A DNA stretch of 64,000 nucleotides from CAWCXF01 sp963799455 (GTDB lineage Bacteria > Pseudomonadota > Alphaproteobacteria > Rhodobacterales > Rhodobacteraceae). Location: the NCBI GenBank assembly GCA_963799455.1, contig CAWCXF010000007.1, forward strand, positions 124,001-188,000. The letters are read 5' to 3'. Shown one piece after another: positions 53,276-62,046 of this stretch. The notes under the pieces are model-generated. The model saw nothing but the letters and a program-made list of their open reading frames with translations, was not told the origin of the DNA and searched no databases. The position numbers and the translations under genes are program-made. Numbering within the stretch: the first letter of the stretch is position 1; every line of letters starts with the position of its first letter.

Positions 53276-53632
53276 CTACGCCACGCGATTGGAGGGACGC
53301 GACGTTTCGAGGGCTTCTCCCAACTGTTTGTGGGTCAAGACGCCTGCTTCCACGAGGATCTCGCCGATCCGTGGACGCAGCTTCCTCTGCTTGACGAGCA
53401 GCTCACCGTGTGTAGCTTCGCTCAAGAAGCCTTTGTCGAGCGCGATCTCTTCGAAGGATTGTTCGCCGGTCGCTTCTTCGTCCAAGATCTCCCACAGCTG
53501 CTTCATGGAGAGCACACCTTCGAGAAGGGCAAGCTTGCCGAACGGCACCGTTCTTGAGTGCTGTTCGTCAAGAGCCTCAAGAACATCCGCGGGGGTCGCG
53601 AGCCCGCATTCGATTAGGTATGCGCCAAGCAT
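53276..53632 (-). CDS. GspE N-terminal/MshEN-like domain protein
   Basis: A 118-residue protein built of two MshEN-like repeats: LGAYLIECGLATPADVLEALDEQ with GKLALLEGVLSMKQLWEIL, and GEILVEAGVLTHKQLGEALE. In type II secretion and pilus ATPases such N-terminal domains bind cyclic di-GMP through [RK]-x-x-x-[GC]-x-x-L-type motifs. Free-standing copies are known in myxobacterial genomes. Its ATG overlaps the end of cheB by 19 bp, so it belongs to the chemosensory operon and may link it to cyclic di-GMP. Confidence 0.7.
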   Translation of the reverse strand: MLGAYLIECGLATPADVLEALDEQHSRTVPFGKLALLEGVLSMKQLWEILDEEATGEQSFEEIALDKGFLSEATHGELLVKQRKLRPRIGEILVEAGVLTHKQLGEALETSRPSNRVA

Positions 53633-54693
53633 GACTTGTCTCCTTGCTGTTTACTAAAGTGATGAACGGCACAAGACGCGATCTCATGAAGAGGACATAC
53701 GCGGGCCACGCCCCCAAGCTCGGCCGCCACCCGCGGCATTCCGTACACGATGCAGCTTGCCTCGTTCTGACCGATCGTAAGAGCGCCTGCTTGACGCATC
53801 GATCGCAGGCCGCGTGCGCCGTCGCTCCCCATGCCAGTGAGGATCGCACCCACCGCGTGAGGTCCTGCGTGTTTCGCCACGGATTCGAAGAGAACGTCGA
53901 CTGAAGGACAGTGCCCCGTCACCTTGGTCGACTCGCCGAGCCGTACTTCGAAGTGGCCTCCGGTGCGCACGAGTCGCATCTGAAATCCGCCGGGCGCGAT
54001 CAACACCCGACCCGCGGTGACTCGGTCTCGATCTTCGGCCTCTTTCACCGCGACGCGACAGTCCCGCTCAAGTCGCTCCGCGTACATCCGAGTGAAGACG
54101 GGGGGCATGTGTTGCACCACCACGACGCCAGGAAACGTCGGCGGCAGCTCCAGCAACACCTCGCGCACCGCCTCCGTGCCCCCGGTGGAGGCGCCGATGG
54201 CGAACACCTTGTCAGTGGACGCAGCGAGCGCCTGGACGGGGGCATGCACGACGCGGCGAACCTCGTCGGCGGAGCGCCGGAGGTGGCCGACTTGAGCCCG
54301 CGATGCGACCTTGATCTTGGCCGTCAGCTCTTCGATGAGCTCGCGAAGTCCATGGGACACGTCTGTGCTGGGCTTCTGCACAAAGTCGACAGCGCCCGCC
54401 TGCAGTGCGGCCAACGTGGTTGCGGCGGAACGCTTGGTCAGCGAACTGACCATAACGACAGGCATAGGATGCTGGGGCAAGAGCCGACGTAAGAACTCGA
54501 CTCCGTCCATCCTCGGCATCTCGACGTCGAGCGTCATCACGTCCGGCTTGAGCTCGGCGATTCGGTCTCGCGCCGTGTAGGGATCCGACGCGGTTCCAAC
54601 GACTTCGATCTCCGGGTCGAAGGACAGTCCCTTGCTGAGGAGCTGCCGAACTAGCGCCGAATCGTCGACGACGAGCACCCGAATAGCCATCAT
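53614..54693 (-). CDS. cheB: chemotaxis protein-glutamate methylesterase CheB
   Basis: A 359-residue protein. The receiver domain (MMAIRVLVVDDSALVRQLL) has Asp 56 in VMTLDVEMPRMDG. The C-terminal methylesterase domain has IGASTGGTEAV (catalytic Ser), VVVQHMPP (His) and GMGSDGARGL (Asp). It removes methyl groups from receptor glutamates to reset signalling. Two adjacent ATGs open the gene, and it starts at the stop of cheR (4-bp overlap). Full length for the family. Confidence 0.95.
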   Translation of the reverse strand: MMAIRVLVVDDSALVRQLLSKGLSFDPEIEVVGTASDPYTARDRIAELKPDVMTLDVEMPRMDGVEFLRRLLPQHPMPVVMVSSLTKRSAATTLAALQAGAVDFVQKPSTDVSHGLRELIEELTAKIKVASRAQVGHLRRSADEVRRVVHAPVQALAASTDKVFAIGASTGGTEAVREVLLELPPTFPGVVVVQHMPPVFTRMYAERLERDCRVAVKEAEDRDRVTAGRVLIAPGGFQMRLVRTGGHFEVRLGESTKVTGHCPSVDVLFESVAKHAGPHAVGAILTGMGSDGARGLRSMRQAGALTIGQNEASCIVYGMPRVAAELGGVARVCPLHEIASCAVHHFSKQQGDKSCLAHT

Positions 54694-55535
54694 CTTCTCC
54701 GGTAGATGCCGCTGCCAACGACCTCAAAGTCTCGGGTATCGCGAGGAAGGGCCTCCGACAATCCAACGAAGAGCAGTCCGCCCGGGTAGGTCTGTGCCGC
54801 TATCCTGTCGATGAGTGCTCGTCGCGTGTCTTGATCAAAATAGATCATGACGTTTCGCAGAAAGACAAAATCAAACGGCTTCTTGAAGGGGAGCGGGTTC
54901 ATCAGATTGAACCGTCGAAATACGACTTCGCGCTTTCTGTCCGCGCTGACCTCCCATTCCCCGCTCGGCAAGCGCTTGAGGTGGGCGTTGCGCAGTTTGG
55001 CCGGCATGGCTTCGACTTCCTGGTGCGGGTACACACCTCGGCGCGCTCTTTCCAGCGCCTCGTCGGATATGTCGGTGGCGAGTAGGCCTGCGTCCCACTG
55101 GGAATACGCGGAGCCGAAGTGGTCGGCAAGAATCATCGCGAGCGTGTAGGGCTCATGACCGTAGGAGGCGGCGGCGCACCAGGCTCTGAGCTCCTTGCGC
55201 CGCTGGCGACTTTCTGCGCGCGCGGCCAGCGCTGGAAGCTCACGCTTGAGTTCTTCGTAGTGCAACGGCTCGCGATTGAAATAGGTATGGTTCGTCGAGA
55301 CGGCGTTCATGAGTTCTTCGAGCACGGTCGGCGAAGGCTTGGTGAGGCAAACCTCGATGTACTCCGCGTACGAACTGAGTCTGTGCTTCTCAACCACGTT
55401 CCGCAGGCGACTCGTCAGCATCCCTCGCTTGTGTTCGGCCAGGAAGATGCCGAAGTGCTCGTGAATGAACTTTTGAAGTCGCTCGAAGTCCTTCGACGTC
55501 ATCGAAAGCAACTCGCGGGTTTGGGCGTTTTGCAT
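54690..55535 (-). CDS. cheR: chemotaxis protein methyltransferase CheR
   Basis: A 281-residue protein with the N-terminal helical domain (TSKDFERLQKFIHEHFGIFL) and the SAM-dependent methyltransferase domain. The latter has NHTYFNREPLHYEEL, LATDISDEALERARRGVY and FVFLRNVMIYFD. It methylates MCP glutamates using S-adenosylmethionine. The usual GCSTGEEPY SAM motif reads AASYGHEPY, with Gly-Cys replaced by Ala-Ala, a notable departure although the remaining motifs are intact. It lies between mcp and cheB in one operon. Confidence 0.93.
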   Translation of the reverse strand: MQNAQTRELLSMTSKDFERLQKFIHEHFGIFLAEHKRGMLTSRLRNVVEKHRLSSYAEYIEVCLTKPSPTVLEELMNAVSTNHTYFNREPLHYEELKRELPALAARAESRQRRKELRAWCAAASYGHEPYTLAMILADHFGSAYSQWDAGLLATDISDEALERARRGVYPHQEVEAMPAKLRNAHLKRLPSGEWEVSADRKREVVFRRFNLMNPLPFKKPFDFVFLRNVMIYFDQDTRRALIDRIAAQTYPGGLLFVGLSEALPRDTRDFEVVGSGIYRRR

Positions 55536-55547
55536 CGGGAGCTCGGC

Positions 55548-57698
55548 TTAGTATTTTCCGAACTCGTGGGCGTCGAGGGCGATCCGCGGCTGCGAACCGC
55601 CATGATGGTTCGCACCCGCTCCGTTCAGGCTGTGGGTTGCCTGCTGGCGATGGACCGGAGCCGGAGCCGAGTTCTGCGAGCTTCCTCTTTCCGCCATGAA
55701 CATCTGAAATGCTTCGAGTAGCTCAGGAGAGAACTGCGAGGGCATACCAGGGATCGCCGCCGCCGGCGGCGCTCGTAAGGTGAACTGGGACAACATCCCC
55801 TGCATCTTCTCCACCTGAGAGAGCATCTCCTGCGACGCCGCTGCGCTTTCTTCCGACGTCGCGGTGTTCCGTTGGGTGACCACGTTGATCTGGTCGAGGC
55901 CTACGTTCGTCTGGGTGATCGCATCGGACTGCTCCTTGCTCGCTGCAGCGATCTCAGCGACGAGGTCTGTCACCTTGCTCACGTCGCGGACGATGGCTCC
56001 CAGGGCGGTGGCGGTGTCGCTGGCGATGCGCGTGCCTGCGCTGACCTGTTTGATGGACCCTTCAATGAGCTGGGTGGTCTCCTTGGCAGCGCTCGCACTG
56101 CGTGCCGCCAAGTTTCGAACCTCCTCGGCGACCACGGCGAACCCTCGGCCGTGGACGCCTGCTCGAGCCGCCTCGACGGCGGCGTTCAGTGCAAGAAGAT
56201 TGGTTTGGAAGGCGATCTCGTCGATGACCTTGATGATCTTGGAGATGTTTTGACTCCCTTCCTCAATGGAGCCCATCGCCTGGACCATTTGGGACATCTG
56301 TTGGTCGCCGTCCTGTGCGCCGTCGCGGGCGGCCTCGGCGAGCCGATTGGCCTGAGTCGCGTTCTCCGCGTTCTGCCGGGTCTGCTCGGTGATCTGCGTC
56401 ATCTGTGACGAGATTTCTTCGACGGTGGCGGCCTGCTCGCTCGCGCCTTGGGATAGACCCTGGGCTGAGCCTGCGACCTCGGACGCGCTGCGAGAGATCG
56501 TGTCGGAGGAACCAGACACCTGCGTGAGCAGGCTGTTCATTCCGTCCAGCGTCTCGTTGAGTGCGTTCTTGAGCGCCGCGTGTTCACCTTGGTAGTCATC
56601 GGTGATGTAGGCGGTGAGGTTCCCTTCGGCCATTTTCGAGAGCGAGGCGCGAAGGGCCTCAACGGGCATGAGCAACGCGTCGACCATCTGATTGACGCCC
56701 AGGATCATTTGTTCGTACGACCCCGAGAACTCGCGCGGGTCGGCGCGGACGGCAAGCCGTCCGTCCTGAGCCGCGGTGAGCATCGTGCCCACCTCGCCCA
56801 AGAATCCACGGAGGACGCTCCCGATGCCGTTGACGTTGTCCTTCATCGCATCCAGTTCGCCATCGAAGGTCTCGTCGATGCTCACCTCGAAGTCGCCGGC
56901 GGCGAGCTGAGTCAGCGCGTCCTGAACCACGGCCACGGCGCGCTTCGCCTCCGCCTCGCGCTTCTCAAGCCGGACCTTCTCGGTGATGATGTCCCAAGAG
57001 AGGCCAGGACCCGCGTAGTTGCCGTCGGCGTCAAAGAGAGCATAGACGCTGAGTGAAACGGTCTCCGGACCGACCTTGATATTCGCTTTGTGTGGAAGGT
57101 TGGCAGGGTCCTGGAGGATCTTTCGGATCTCACCGGCCCGAGCTCCGTGGACGCCATCGATGCACGTTCCCACGATCGTATCGGCACGAATCGGAAGATG
57201 CTTCTCGAGACTACGGACCAGAGCGATCGACGACTCGTTTGCGTACGTGATCGTCATCGTCCAAGGGTCTAGGGTCATCAACGGCGATGGGTTTCCGTCG
57301 ACGAGGAACTTGAGCCGCGCCGCCTCTTGCCGGGTCTCCACCTGTTTGCTGATGTCGGTCGCGAGCTTGACTACGCGAACGACCTTGCCCGAAGCATCGA
57401 AAACCGGATTGTAGGCGGCCTGGAGCCAGATCACCTTCCCGCTCTTGTCGACCCGATCCGACTCCCCCGACACGGCGGTGCCGCTGGCGATGTCACGCCA
57501 CATCTGACGGTACTCGTTGCTGGCCGCGAAGTCCGGCTTGCAGAGGATGCGGTGATTCTCACCCACGATCTCCTCTGCGGTGTAGCCCACGACGCGAAGA
57601 AAACTCTCGCTCGCCGCGATGATGGTTCCGTCGGGCTCAAACTCGACCATCGCTTGAGATCGATAAAGCGCCTCGTAGATGTTCTTTTCCATGGTCAT
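55548..57698 (-). CDS. soluble methyl-accepting chemotaxis protein with PAS domains
   Basis: About 716 residues from ATG 57,698. It has two PAS domains (~10-125, VEFEPDGTIIAASESFLRVV; ~130-250, LVDGNPSPLMTL), then HAMP-like segments. The signalling hairpin is AFQTNLLALNAAVEAARAG, with HGRGFAVVAEEVRNLA following. No membrane helix is present, so it senses intracellular cues; the PAS1 motif GYTAEEIVG is of the Aer type. An upstream in-frame ATG at 57,845 overlaps the cheW stop as ATGA and would add a Thr/Arg-rich repeat stretch. I prefer 57,698, but coupling makes 57,845 possible. Confidence 0.9.
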   Translation of the reverse strand: MTMEKNIYEALYRSQAMVEFEPDGTIIAASESFLRVVGYTAEEIVGENHRILCKPDFAASNEYRQMWRDIASGTAVSGESDRVDKSGKVIWLQAAYNPVFDASGKVVRVVKLATDISKQVETRQEAARLKFLVDGNPSPLMTLDPWTMTITYANESSIALVRSLEKHLPIRADTIVGTCIDGVHGARAGEIRKILQDPANLPHKANIKVGPETVSLSVYALFDADGNYAGPGLSWDIITEKVRLEKREAEAKRAVAVVQDALTQLAAGDFEVSIDETFDGELDAMKDNVNGIGSVLRGFLGEVGTMLTAAQDGRLAVRADPREFSGSYEQMILGVNQMVDALLMPVEALRASLSKMAEGNLTAYITDDYQGEHAALKNALNETLDGMNSLLTQVSGSSDTISRSASEVAGSAQGLSQGASEQAATVEEISSQMTQITEQTRQNAENATQANRLAEAARDGAQDGDQQMSQMVQAMGSIEEGSQNISKIIKVIDEIAFQTNLLALNAAVEAARAGVHGRGFAVVAEEVRNLAARSASAAKETTQLIEGSIKQVSAGTRIASDTATALGAIVRDVSKVTDLVAEIAAASKEQSDAITQTNVGLDQINVVTQRNTATSEESAAASQEMLSQVEKMQGMLSQFTLRAPPAAAIPGMPSQFSPELLEAFQMFMAERGSSQNSAPAPVHRQQATHSLNGAGANHHGGSQPRIALDAHEFGKY

Positions 57699-57773
57699 GG
57701 GTCGTGTCCTCTGCTTCTTCTTCTTCGGTGTCTGCGTTCGCGGCGGGGTCTTCGGTTCTTTTGTCGTTCGTGG

Positions 57774-57815
57774 GTCAGTGCTTCTGTCAGTGCTTCTGAC
57801 AGTGCTTCTGACAAT
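57774..57815. repeat. 12-bp tandem repeats between cheW and mcp
   Basis: GTCAGTGCTTCT occurs twice, then GACAGTGCTTCT and a partial fourth unit. On the minus strand the longest mcp frame reads R-S-T-V/D repeats. A second short tandem array in the same operon. Confidence 0.8.
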
Positions 57816-57841
57816 GACGGCACGGTCGGGTCGTTCGGTAG

Positions 57842-58339
57842 TCATGGCGAGGCGGGCGCGCGCCGTTCTTCGGCCACATCAACGCGAAGCAGCTGGTCGG
57901 CGTCGAGGATGACCTCGATGCCTTTTTCTCTCTTGGCCATCCCAGAGATGTAGTTGGTGTCTCGTCCGCTTCGAAAGTCCGGAGGAGGCTCGATTTGAGA
58001 GTCGTCGATGGCCAGGACATCGGAGACAGCGTCGACGATGATCCCGACGCTCTTGTCACCCACTTCGACCACGATGATGCAGGTCCGATCGTGGTAAGCG
58101 ATCTCGGGGAGTCGCAAGCGCAGTCGCACGTCCATCACAGGAATCACTCGACCTCGGAGGTTGATGACCCCTTTGATGAACGGAGGAACGTCGGGAACTA
58201 CGGTGATTCCCTGCATCCCGATGATCTCGGTCACGTTCTTGATGTGAAATGCGTACGAAACTTCGCCTACGAAAAAGGTGAGGTATCGATTCATGTCTTC
58301 GGCGGAGAGGCTAAAGTCGTCGCTTGCTGCTGAGTTCAT
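57842..58339 (-). CDS. cheW: chemotaxis coupling protein CheW
   Basis: A 165-residue protein with the CheW fold: MNRYLTFFVGEVSYAFHIKNV, GVINLRGRVIPVMDVRLRL and IIVEVGDKSVGIIVDAVSDVL. It links the MCP to CheA. It sits between cheA and mcp in the operon, 11 bp after the cheA stop. A C-terminal tail of ~20 residues (VAEERRAPASP) extends past the fold. Confidence 0.94.
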   Translation of the reverse strand: MNSAASDDFSLSAEDMNRYLTFFVGEVSYAFHIKNVTEIIGMQGITVVPDVPPFIKGVINLRGRVIPVMDVRLRLRLPEIAYHDRTCIIVVEVGDKSVGIIVDAVSDVLAIDDSQIEPPPDFRSGRDTNYISGMAKREKGIEVILDADQLLRVDVAEERRAPASP

Positions 58340-58350
58340 CGGTGTTCCTT

Positions 58351-60558
58351 CTACGCCGCTTTGGCGACTCTTCTGACAAGACCTTCAACGTCCAAAATGA
58401 GAGAAATTTCTCCGTTGTGGAGAATCGAACATCCCGAGATGCCTTTGACTCCTCTTAGGTATTCGGGCACCGGCTTGATCACCGTTTGCCGTTGCCCCAC
58501 GACTTGGTCGACGAGCAGACAAACCGTGTGGTCGCCTTCGGTGACTAAGATGAGGATCCCTTCTTCGACGGTCGCTCCTCGAGCGATGCCGTGCATGTCG
58601 TGGAGGTGGTAAATGGGGTAGAGCGTGTCGCGAAGACGAAAGAGCTCAGTCCCGTCGGGCAAGGTCGTGATTTCGTCCTTCTTCGCCCTCACGTGCTCGC
58701 GAATCGACAGGAGCGGCAGCGTGTAGGCGGAGTCGCCGACTCGCACCAGCATTCCTTCAATGATCGCAAGTGTGAGCGGGATTCGCAGAACGAACGTAGA
58801 CCCCTTGCCCTCCACCGACTGGATGTCGACGCGCCCGTTCATCGCTTCGATGTTTCGGAGGGCAACATCCATCCCGACGCCGCGACCGGACAGGTCGGTG
58901 ACCTGAGCGGCGGTGGAGAACCCGGGTGCGAAGATCAGCTTGAACACCTCGGCGTCGGACGGCTCGTCCTCTGGAGTGAGTAGGCCCTTCTCGATCGCCT
59001 TCTCCACGATTCTCTTTCGGTTGAGGCCTCGTCCGTCGTCCCGAATGGTGATCCAGACTTCTTGGCCCTCATGCGCGGCGCTCAATCGAATGGTCCCTTG
59101 GGCAGGCTTGCCGGCCGCCAATCGCTCCGCCGGGGGTTCGATGCCGTGGTCCACCGCGTTTCGGATCATGTGGACAAGTGGATCGCTGATCATCTCGATG
59201 ACGGTTTTGTCGACCTCCGTCTGCTCACCTTCGACGATGAGGTTCACGGACTTTGATTGCTTGCTCGATACGTCGCGCACCAGTCGAAGCATCTTTCGAA
59301 ACGTCGACACGACGGGAACCATCCGAACAGACATGGTCACTTGCTGCAGTCGCCGCGTTAGACGATTGAGCTGCATGGCGGCCTTCTGAAACGCTTGAAA
59401 ATGGTGTCCCTCAAGGTCGGGATTGTGCGTGACCGTTGTCTCGGCGATGATGAGTTCGCCCACCAGGTTCATGAGCTCGTCGAGTTTTTCGGTGTCGACG
59501 CGAATGCTCGAGCCACGGTGAGTGGTGACCGCCGGCGCCTTGACCGCCGCTCCGCTGCTGCCGGGCTTGTTGCTTGGAACACCGCCCGTCCGACCGTCTG
59601 ACGGCTCTGGATGGATCTTGAGAGCCTGCTCGTCCGGCGCGTTGCTGCCGCACACCGACGCCAGCTCGATTCGAATCGCGTCTACTCCGCCCAGAAGGGT
59701 ATTGACGAGCTCTTTGTGCAAGACCACTTCGCCGGAGCGAACGTCGTCGAGCGTGTTCTCGAACGAATGGGCGATGTGAGCGAGGTGTTCGAAGCCAAAC
59801 AGGCTCGCGTTCCCCTTGATGGTGTGGAGAGCGCGAAACGCCGACTCCACCAGGTGGTTGTCGATGGCGCTCACGTCCAGTCTCATCAGCGCGTCTTCGG
59901 CTGCTTCAATGTGCTCCTCGGTCTCGGCTTGAAACTTGCCGAGCATCTCGGGCGTCATCATGGAGGCCAAGAGCTCTGCCATCTCGTCGTCCGCTTCGGG
60001 ATGAACGGCCGGTACTTCTCGCTCCGAAAAATCGTGCGGTGAGACAGCGGGCATCGTTTGGGATGCCGAGGCGTGGAGCGCAGGGATTTCGGCGTCAGCT
60101 TCGGCGATCCCTTCCGTCACGTTGCCTTCTGTCTCGACTACGTCACCGTTCTTCACTGCGTGGACCAGCCCTTCGAGTCGAACCACCAGCTGTGCCGACG
60201 CGTCTTCGTGGGCGTTGTCCGTATATTCTTCGTCGATCGAGTCGAGCATCTTGCGGACGAGGTCGAGGGTCTCGCAGAGCACGTCGATGTGCTCACGCAT
60301 GAGCGGAGTCGCGCCCTTGCGCACCAGGTCAAGAAGGGACTCGGCAATGTGCGTAAGGTTCACCACGTGGTGAAACTCAAGGAAGGACGCGGTGCCCTTC
60401 ATCGAATGAAAGAAGCGAAAGGCTGCGGCGACCGTGTCCGAGTCCGCCTCCGCCTCGTGGTTCCGCTCAAGCTCGATCAGCCGGGGCTCGATGTTCTCAA
60501 GCGCTTCACGAGACTCGCTCGTGAAGTCTTGAAGTATCTCTATTGTTTCGTCATCCAC
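58351..60558 (-). CDS. cheA: chemotaxis histidine kinase CheA with two HPt domains
   Basis: A 735-residue kinase. It has HPt domain 1 (phospho-His 51 in FFHSMKG) and HPt domain 2 (His 245 in LHTIKG), then a linker. The dimerisation domain is SSIRVDTEKLDELMNLVGEL. The ATPase domain has HMIRNAVDHGIEPP (N box), DDGRGLN (G1) and GRGVGMDV (G2), and is followed by a CheW-like regulatory domain. It phosphorylates CheY and CheB. Two HPt domains are seen in some alternative chemosensory systems and may serve separate response regulators. It starts the minus-strand operon, divergent from cheD across 145 bp, where the main promoters should lie. Confidence 0.95.
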   Translation of the reverse strand: MDDETIEILQDFTSESREALENIEPRLIELERNHEAEADSDTVAAAFRFFHSMKGTASFLEFHHVVNLTHIAESLLDLVRKGATPLMREHIDVLCETLDLVRKMLDSIDEEYTDNAHEDASAQLVVRLEGLVHAVKNGDVVETEGNVTEGIAEADAEIPALHASASQTMPAVSPHDFSEREVPAVHPEADDEMAELLASMMTPEMLGKFQAETEEHIEAAEDALMRLDVSAIDNHLVESAFRALHTIKGNASLFGFEHLAHIAHSFENTLDDVRSGEVVLHKELVNTLLGGVDAIRIELASVCGSNAPDEQALKIHPEPSDGRTGGVPSNKPGSSGAAVKAPAVTTHRGSSIRVDTEKLDELMNLVGELIIAETTVTHNPDLEGHHFQAFQKAAMQLNRLTRRLQQVTMSVRMVPVVSTFRKMLRLVRDVSSKQSKSVNLIVEGEQTEVDKTVIEMISDPLVHMIRNAVDHGIEPPAERLAAGKPAQGTIRLSAAHEGQEVWITIRDDGRGLNRKRIVEKAIEKGLLTPEDEPSDAEVFKLIFAPGFSTAAQVTDLSGRGVGMDVALRNIEAMNGRVDIQSVEGKGSTFVLRIPLTLAIIEGMLVRVGDSAYTLPLLSIREHVRAKKDEITTLPDGTELFRLRDTLYPIYHLHDMHGIARGATVEEGILILVTEGDHTVCLLVDQVVGQRQTVIKPVPEYLRGVKGISGCSILHNGEISLILDVEGLVRRVAKAA

Positions 60559-60703
60559 GTTGGCGTCTTTCGGTCGCCCAGATCAACGGCGGCCGGGAAG
60601 CTCTGCTTTAGGCCAAGCAGGTGGCTTTCTACCGTATGGCGAGGTTGGGAAGGAACGCGCCGCGGGTCTAAAAAAATGTTCCAACGGGACGTTGTTGTCT
60701 GTG

Positions 60704-61222
60704 ATGGGACACCCAGCACAAAGACCGCCGGCGACGAGCACGGTCATTGTCGGAATCGGCGATGGCGCATTCTCCGCGTCTCCCGCGGTGATCCTTCGGA
60801 CCTTCGGGCTGGGTTCGTGCGTGGGCATTTGCCTACTCGACCCCGAAAGCGGCGTCTCTGGCATGGTGCACGTCGCGCTCTCGGACTCGAAGTTGAACAC
60901 GACGCTCGCAAAAGAACGACCGTTTCATTTTGCGGACACGGCGGTGCCGCTGGCGGTCTCCACGATGATCGGACTGGGTGCATCGCGGAGGCGCCCGACC
61001 TGGCGGGTCAAGCTGGCAGGAGGTGCCAGCGTGCTGGCCAACAGCTCGTCGTTCGACATCGGCAAGCGCAACCAGCTAGCGATCAAACGATGTCTCTGGG
61101 CGAACGGCATGGCGCCCATCGCAGAACACTGTGGGGGCTCAGAAGCCCGCACATTGACGATGACTGTCGGCAACCCCGACGTCGAAGTGTATCTCGGCCA
61201 CCGAGAGAGGATCGTGATCTGA
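60704..61222 (+). CDS. cheD: chemoreceptor glutamine deamidase CheD
   Basis: A 172-residue protein with TFGLGSCVGICLLDP (catalytic Cys), GMVHVALSDS (catalytic His) and KLAGGASVL (Thr replaced by Ser/Ala context). The family deamidates MCP glutamines and in Bacillus binds CheC. The ATG at 60,704 gives a normal start; a longer frame upstream overlaps the promoter region. It heads a small plus-strand operon with a CheY-like and a CheX-like gene, divergent from cheA. Confidence 0.9.
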   Translation: MGHPAQRPPATSTVIVGIGDGAFSASPAVILRTFGLGSCVGICLLDPESGVSGMVHVALSDSKLNTTLAKERPFHFADTAVPLAVSTMIGLGASRRRPTWRVKLAGGASVLANSSSFDIGKRNQLAIKRCLWANGMAPIAEHCGGSEARTLTMTVGNPDVEVYLGHRERIVI

Positions 61223-61223
61223 A

Positions 61224-61586
61224 ATGCTCCAACGAATACTCATTGCCGACGATTCCGCCGTTGCGCGTGTCGTCGTAAAGCGCTGCGCGGAGATCGCCGG
61301 AATGGACGGTGAGTTCGTCGAGGCGGAGGACGGTCAGTCCGCGCTCTTCAAGTCGACGAACGTCGACCTGGTGCTCATGGATCTGAACATGCCGAAGATG
61401 CATGGGCGGGACGTGCTCATCGCGCTTCGTCGCTCGGGCAACACGGTGCCGGTCATCATTATCAGCAGCGCGGTCAACGCGACGGTGACCGCCGAGCTGC
61501 TCTCGCAGGGCGCGACGGCCGTGCTGAGTAAACCGTTTTCGCCGATGGCGCTGTGCGACGTCGTGGAACTATTGGAGGCGGGCTGA
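61224..61586 (+). CDS. CheY-like response regulator
   Basis: A 120-residue receiver domain (MLQRILIADDSAVARVVVK) with Asp 53 in LVLMDLNMPKMHG, IIISSAVNA and Lys in VLSKPFSPM. It is the second CheY of the locus, starting 1 bp after cheD. Its TGA overlaps the ATG of the CheX-like gene as TGATG, so regulator and phosphatase are translationally coupled. Confidence 0.92.
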   Translation: MLQRILIADDSAVARVVVKRCAEIAGMDGEFVEAEDGQSALFKSTNVDLVLMDLNMPKMHGRDVLIALRRSGNTVPVIIISSAVNATVTAELLSQGATAVLSKPFSPMALCDVVELLEAG

Positions 61587-62038
61587 TGGGGCGCATCGAA
61601 CAACTCGACCGAGCGATCTTATCGGCGTTCGAACAGATGACTTTCCTCGAAGTGCAGCAGGCTCCCGACGAAGCCAGCGACTGCGAGTGCATCCAAGCGA
61701 CGATTCAGTTGCTCAGCCCCTTTCGCACTGAGCTTTCGCTCTGCGTCCCGACCACGTTCGTCAGGGAGCTCGTGGACTCTGCCGGAGGAGGCATGCTTGA
61801 CGCGGATGACCTCGCCAGCCAGTACGATGTAGTGGGAGAGATCGCCAACGTCATAGCCGGCCTCTACGCTGGAAGCGCGGACGGATCCGTGCGACTCGGC
61901 TTGCCAACGATGTCCTCTGGCGGCGACCGCAACGCTCTTCAGTACGCCTACCGCAGCGACGACCACGTGTTCTTCGCGGGGGTCAGCGACGACGACACCC
62001 CAGCGCTGTCGACGATGCGTCCCCCAAGCGCTCACTAA
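61586..62038 (+). CDS. CheX-like CheY-phosphatase
   Basis: A 150-residue protein. GEIANVIAGL carries the ExxN catalytic pair (Glu 85, Asn 88) of CheC/CheX phosphatases, which hydrolyse CheY-P. The flanking beta strands (ATIQLLSPFRTELSLCVP, GLPTMSSGGD) fit the family fold. Its start overlaps the stop of the CheY-like gene, implying a dedicated regulator-phosphatase pair. The C-terminal ~15 residues are low complexity. Confidence 0.82.
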   Translation: MGRIEQLDRAILSAFEQMTFLEVQQAPDEASDCECIQATIQLLSPFRTELSLCVPTTFVRELVDSAGGGMLDADDLASQYDVVGEIANVIAGLYAGSADGSVRLGLPTMSSGGDRNALQYAYRSDDHVFFAGVSDDDTPALSTMRPPSAH

Positions 62039-62046
62039 GCGATACA

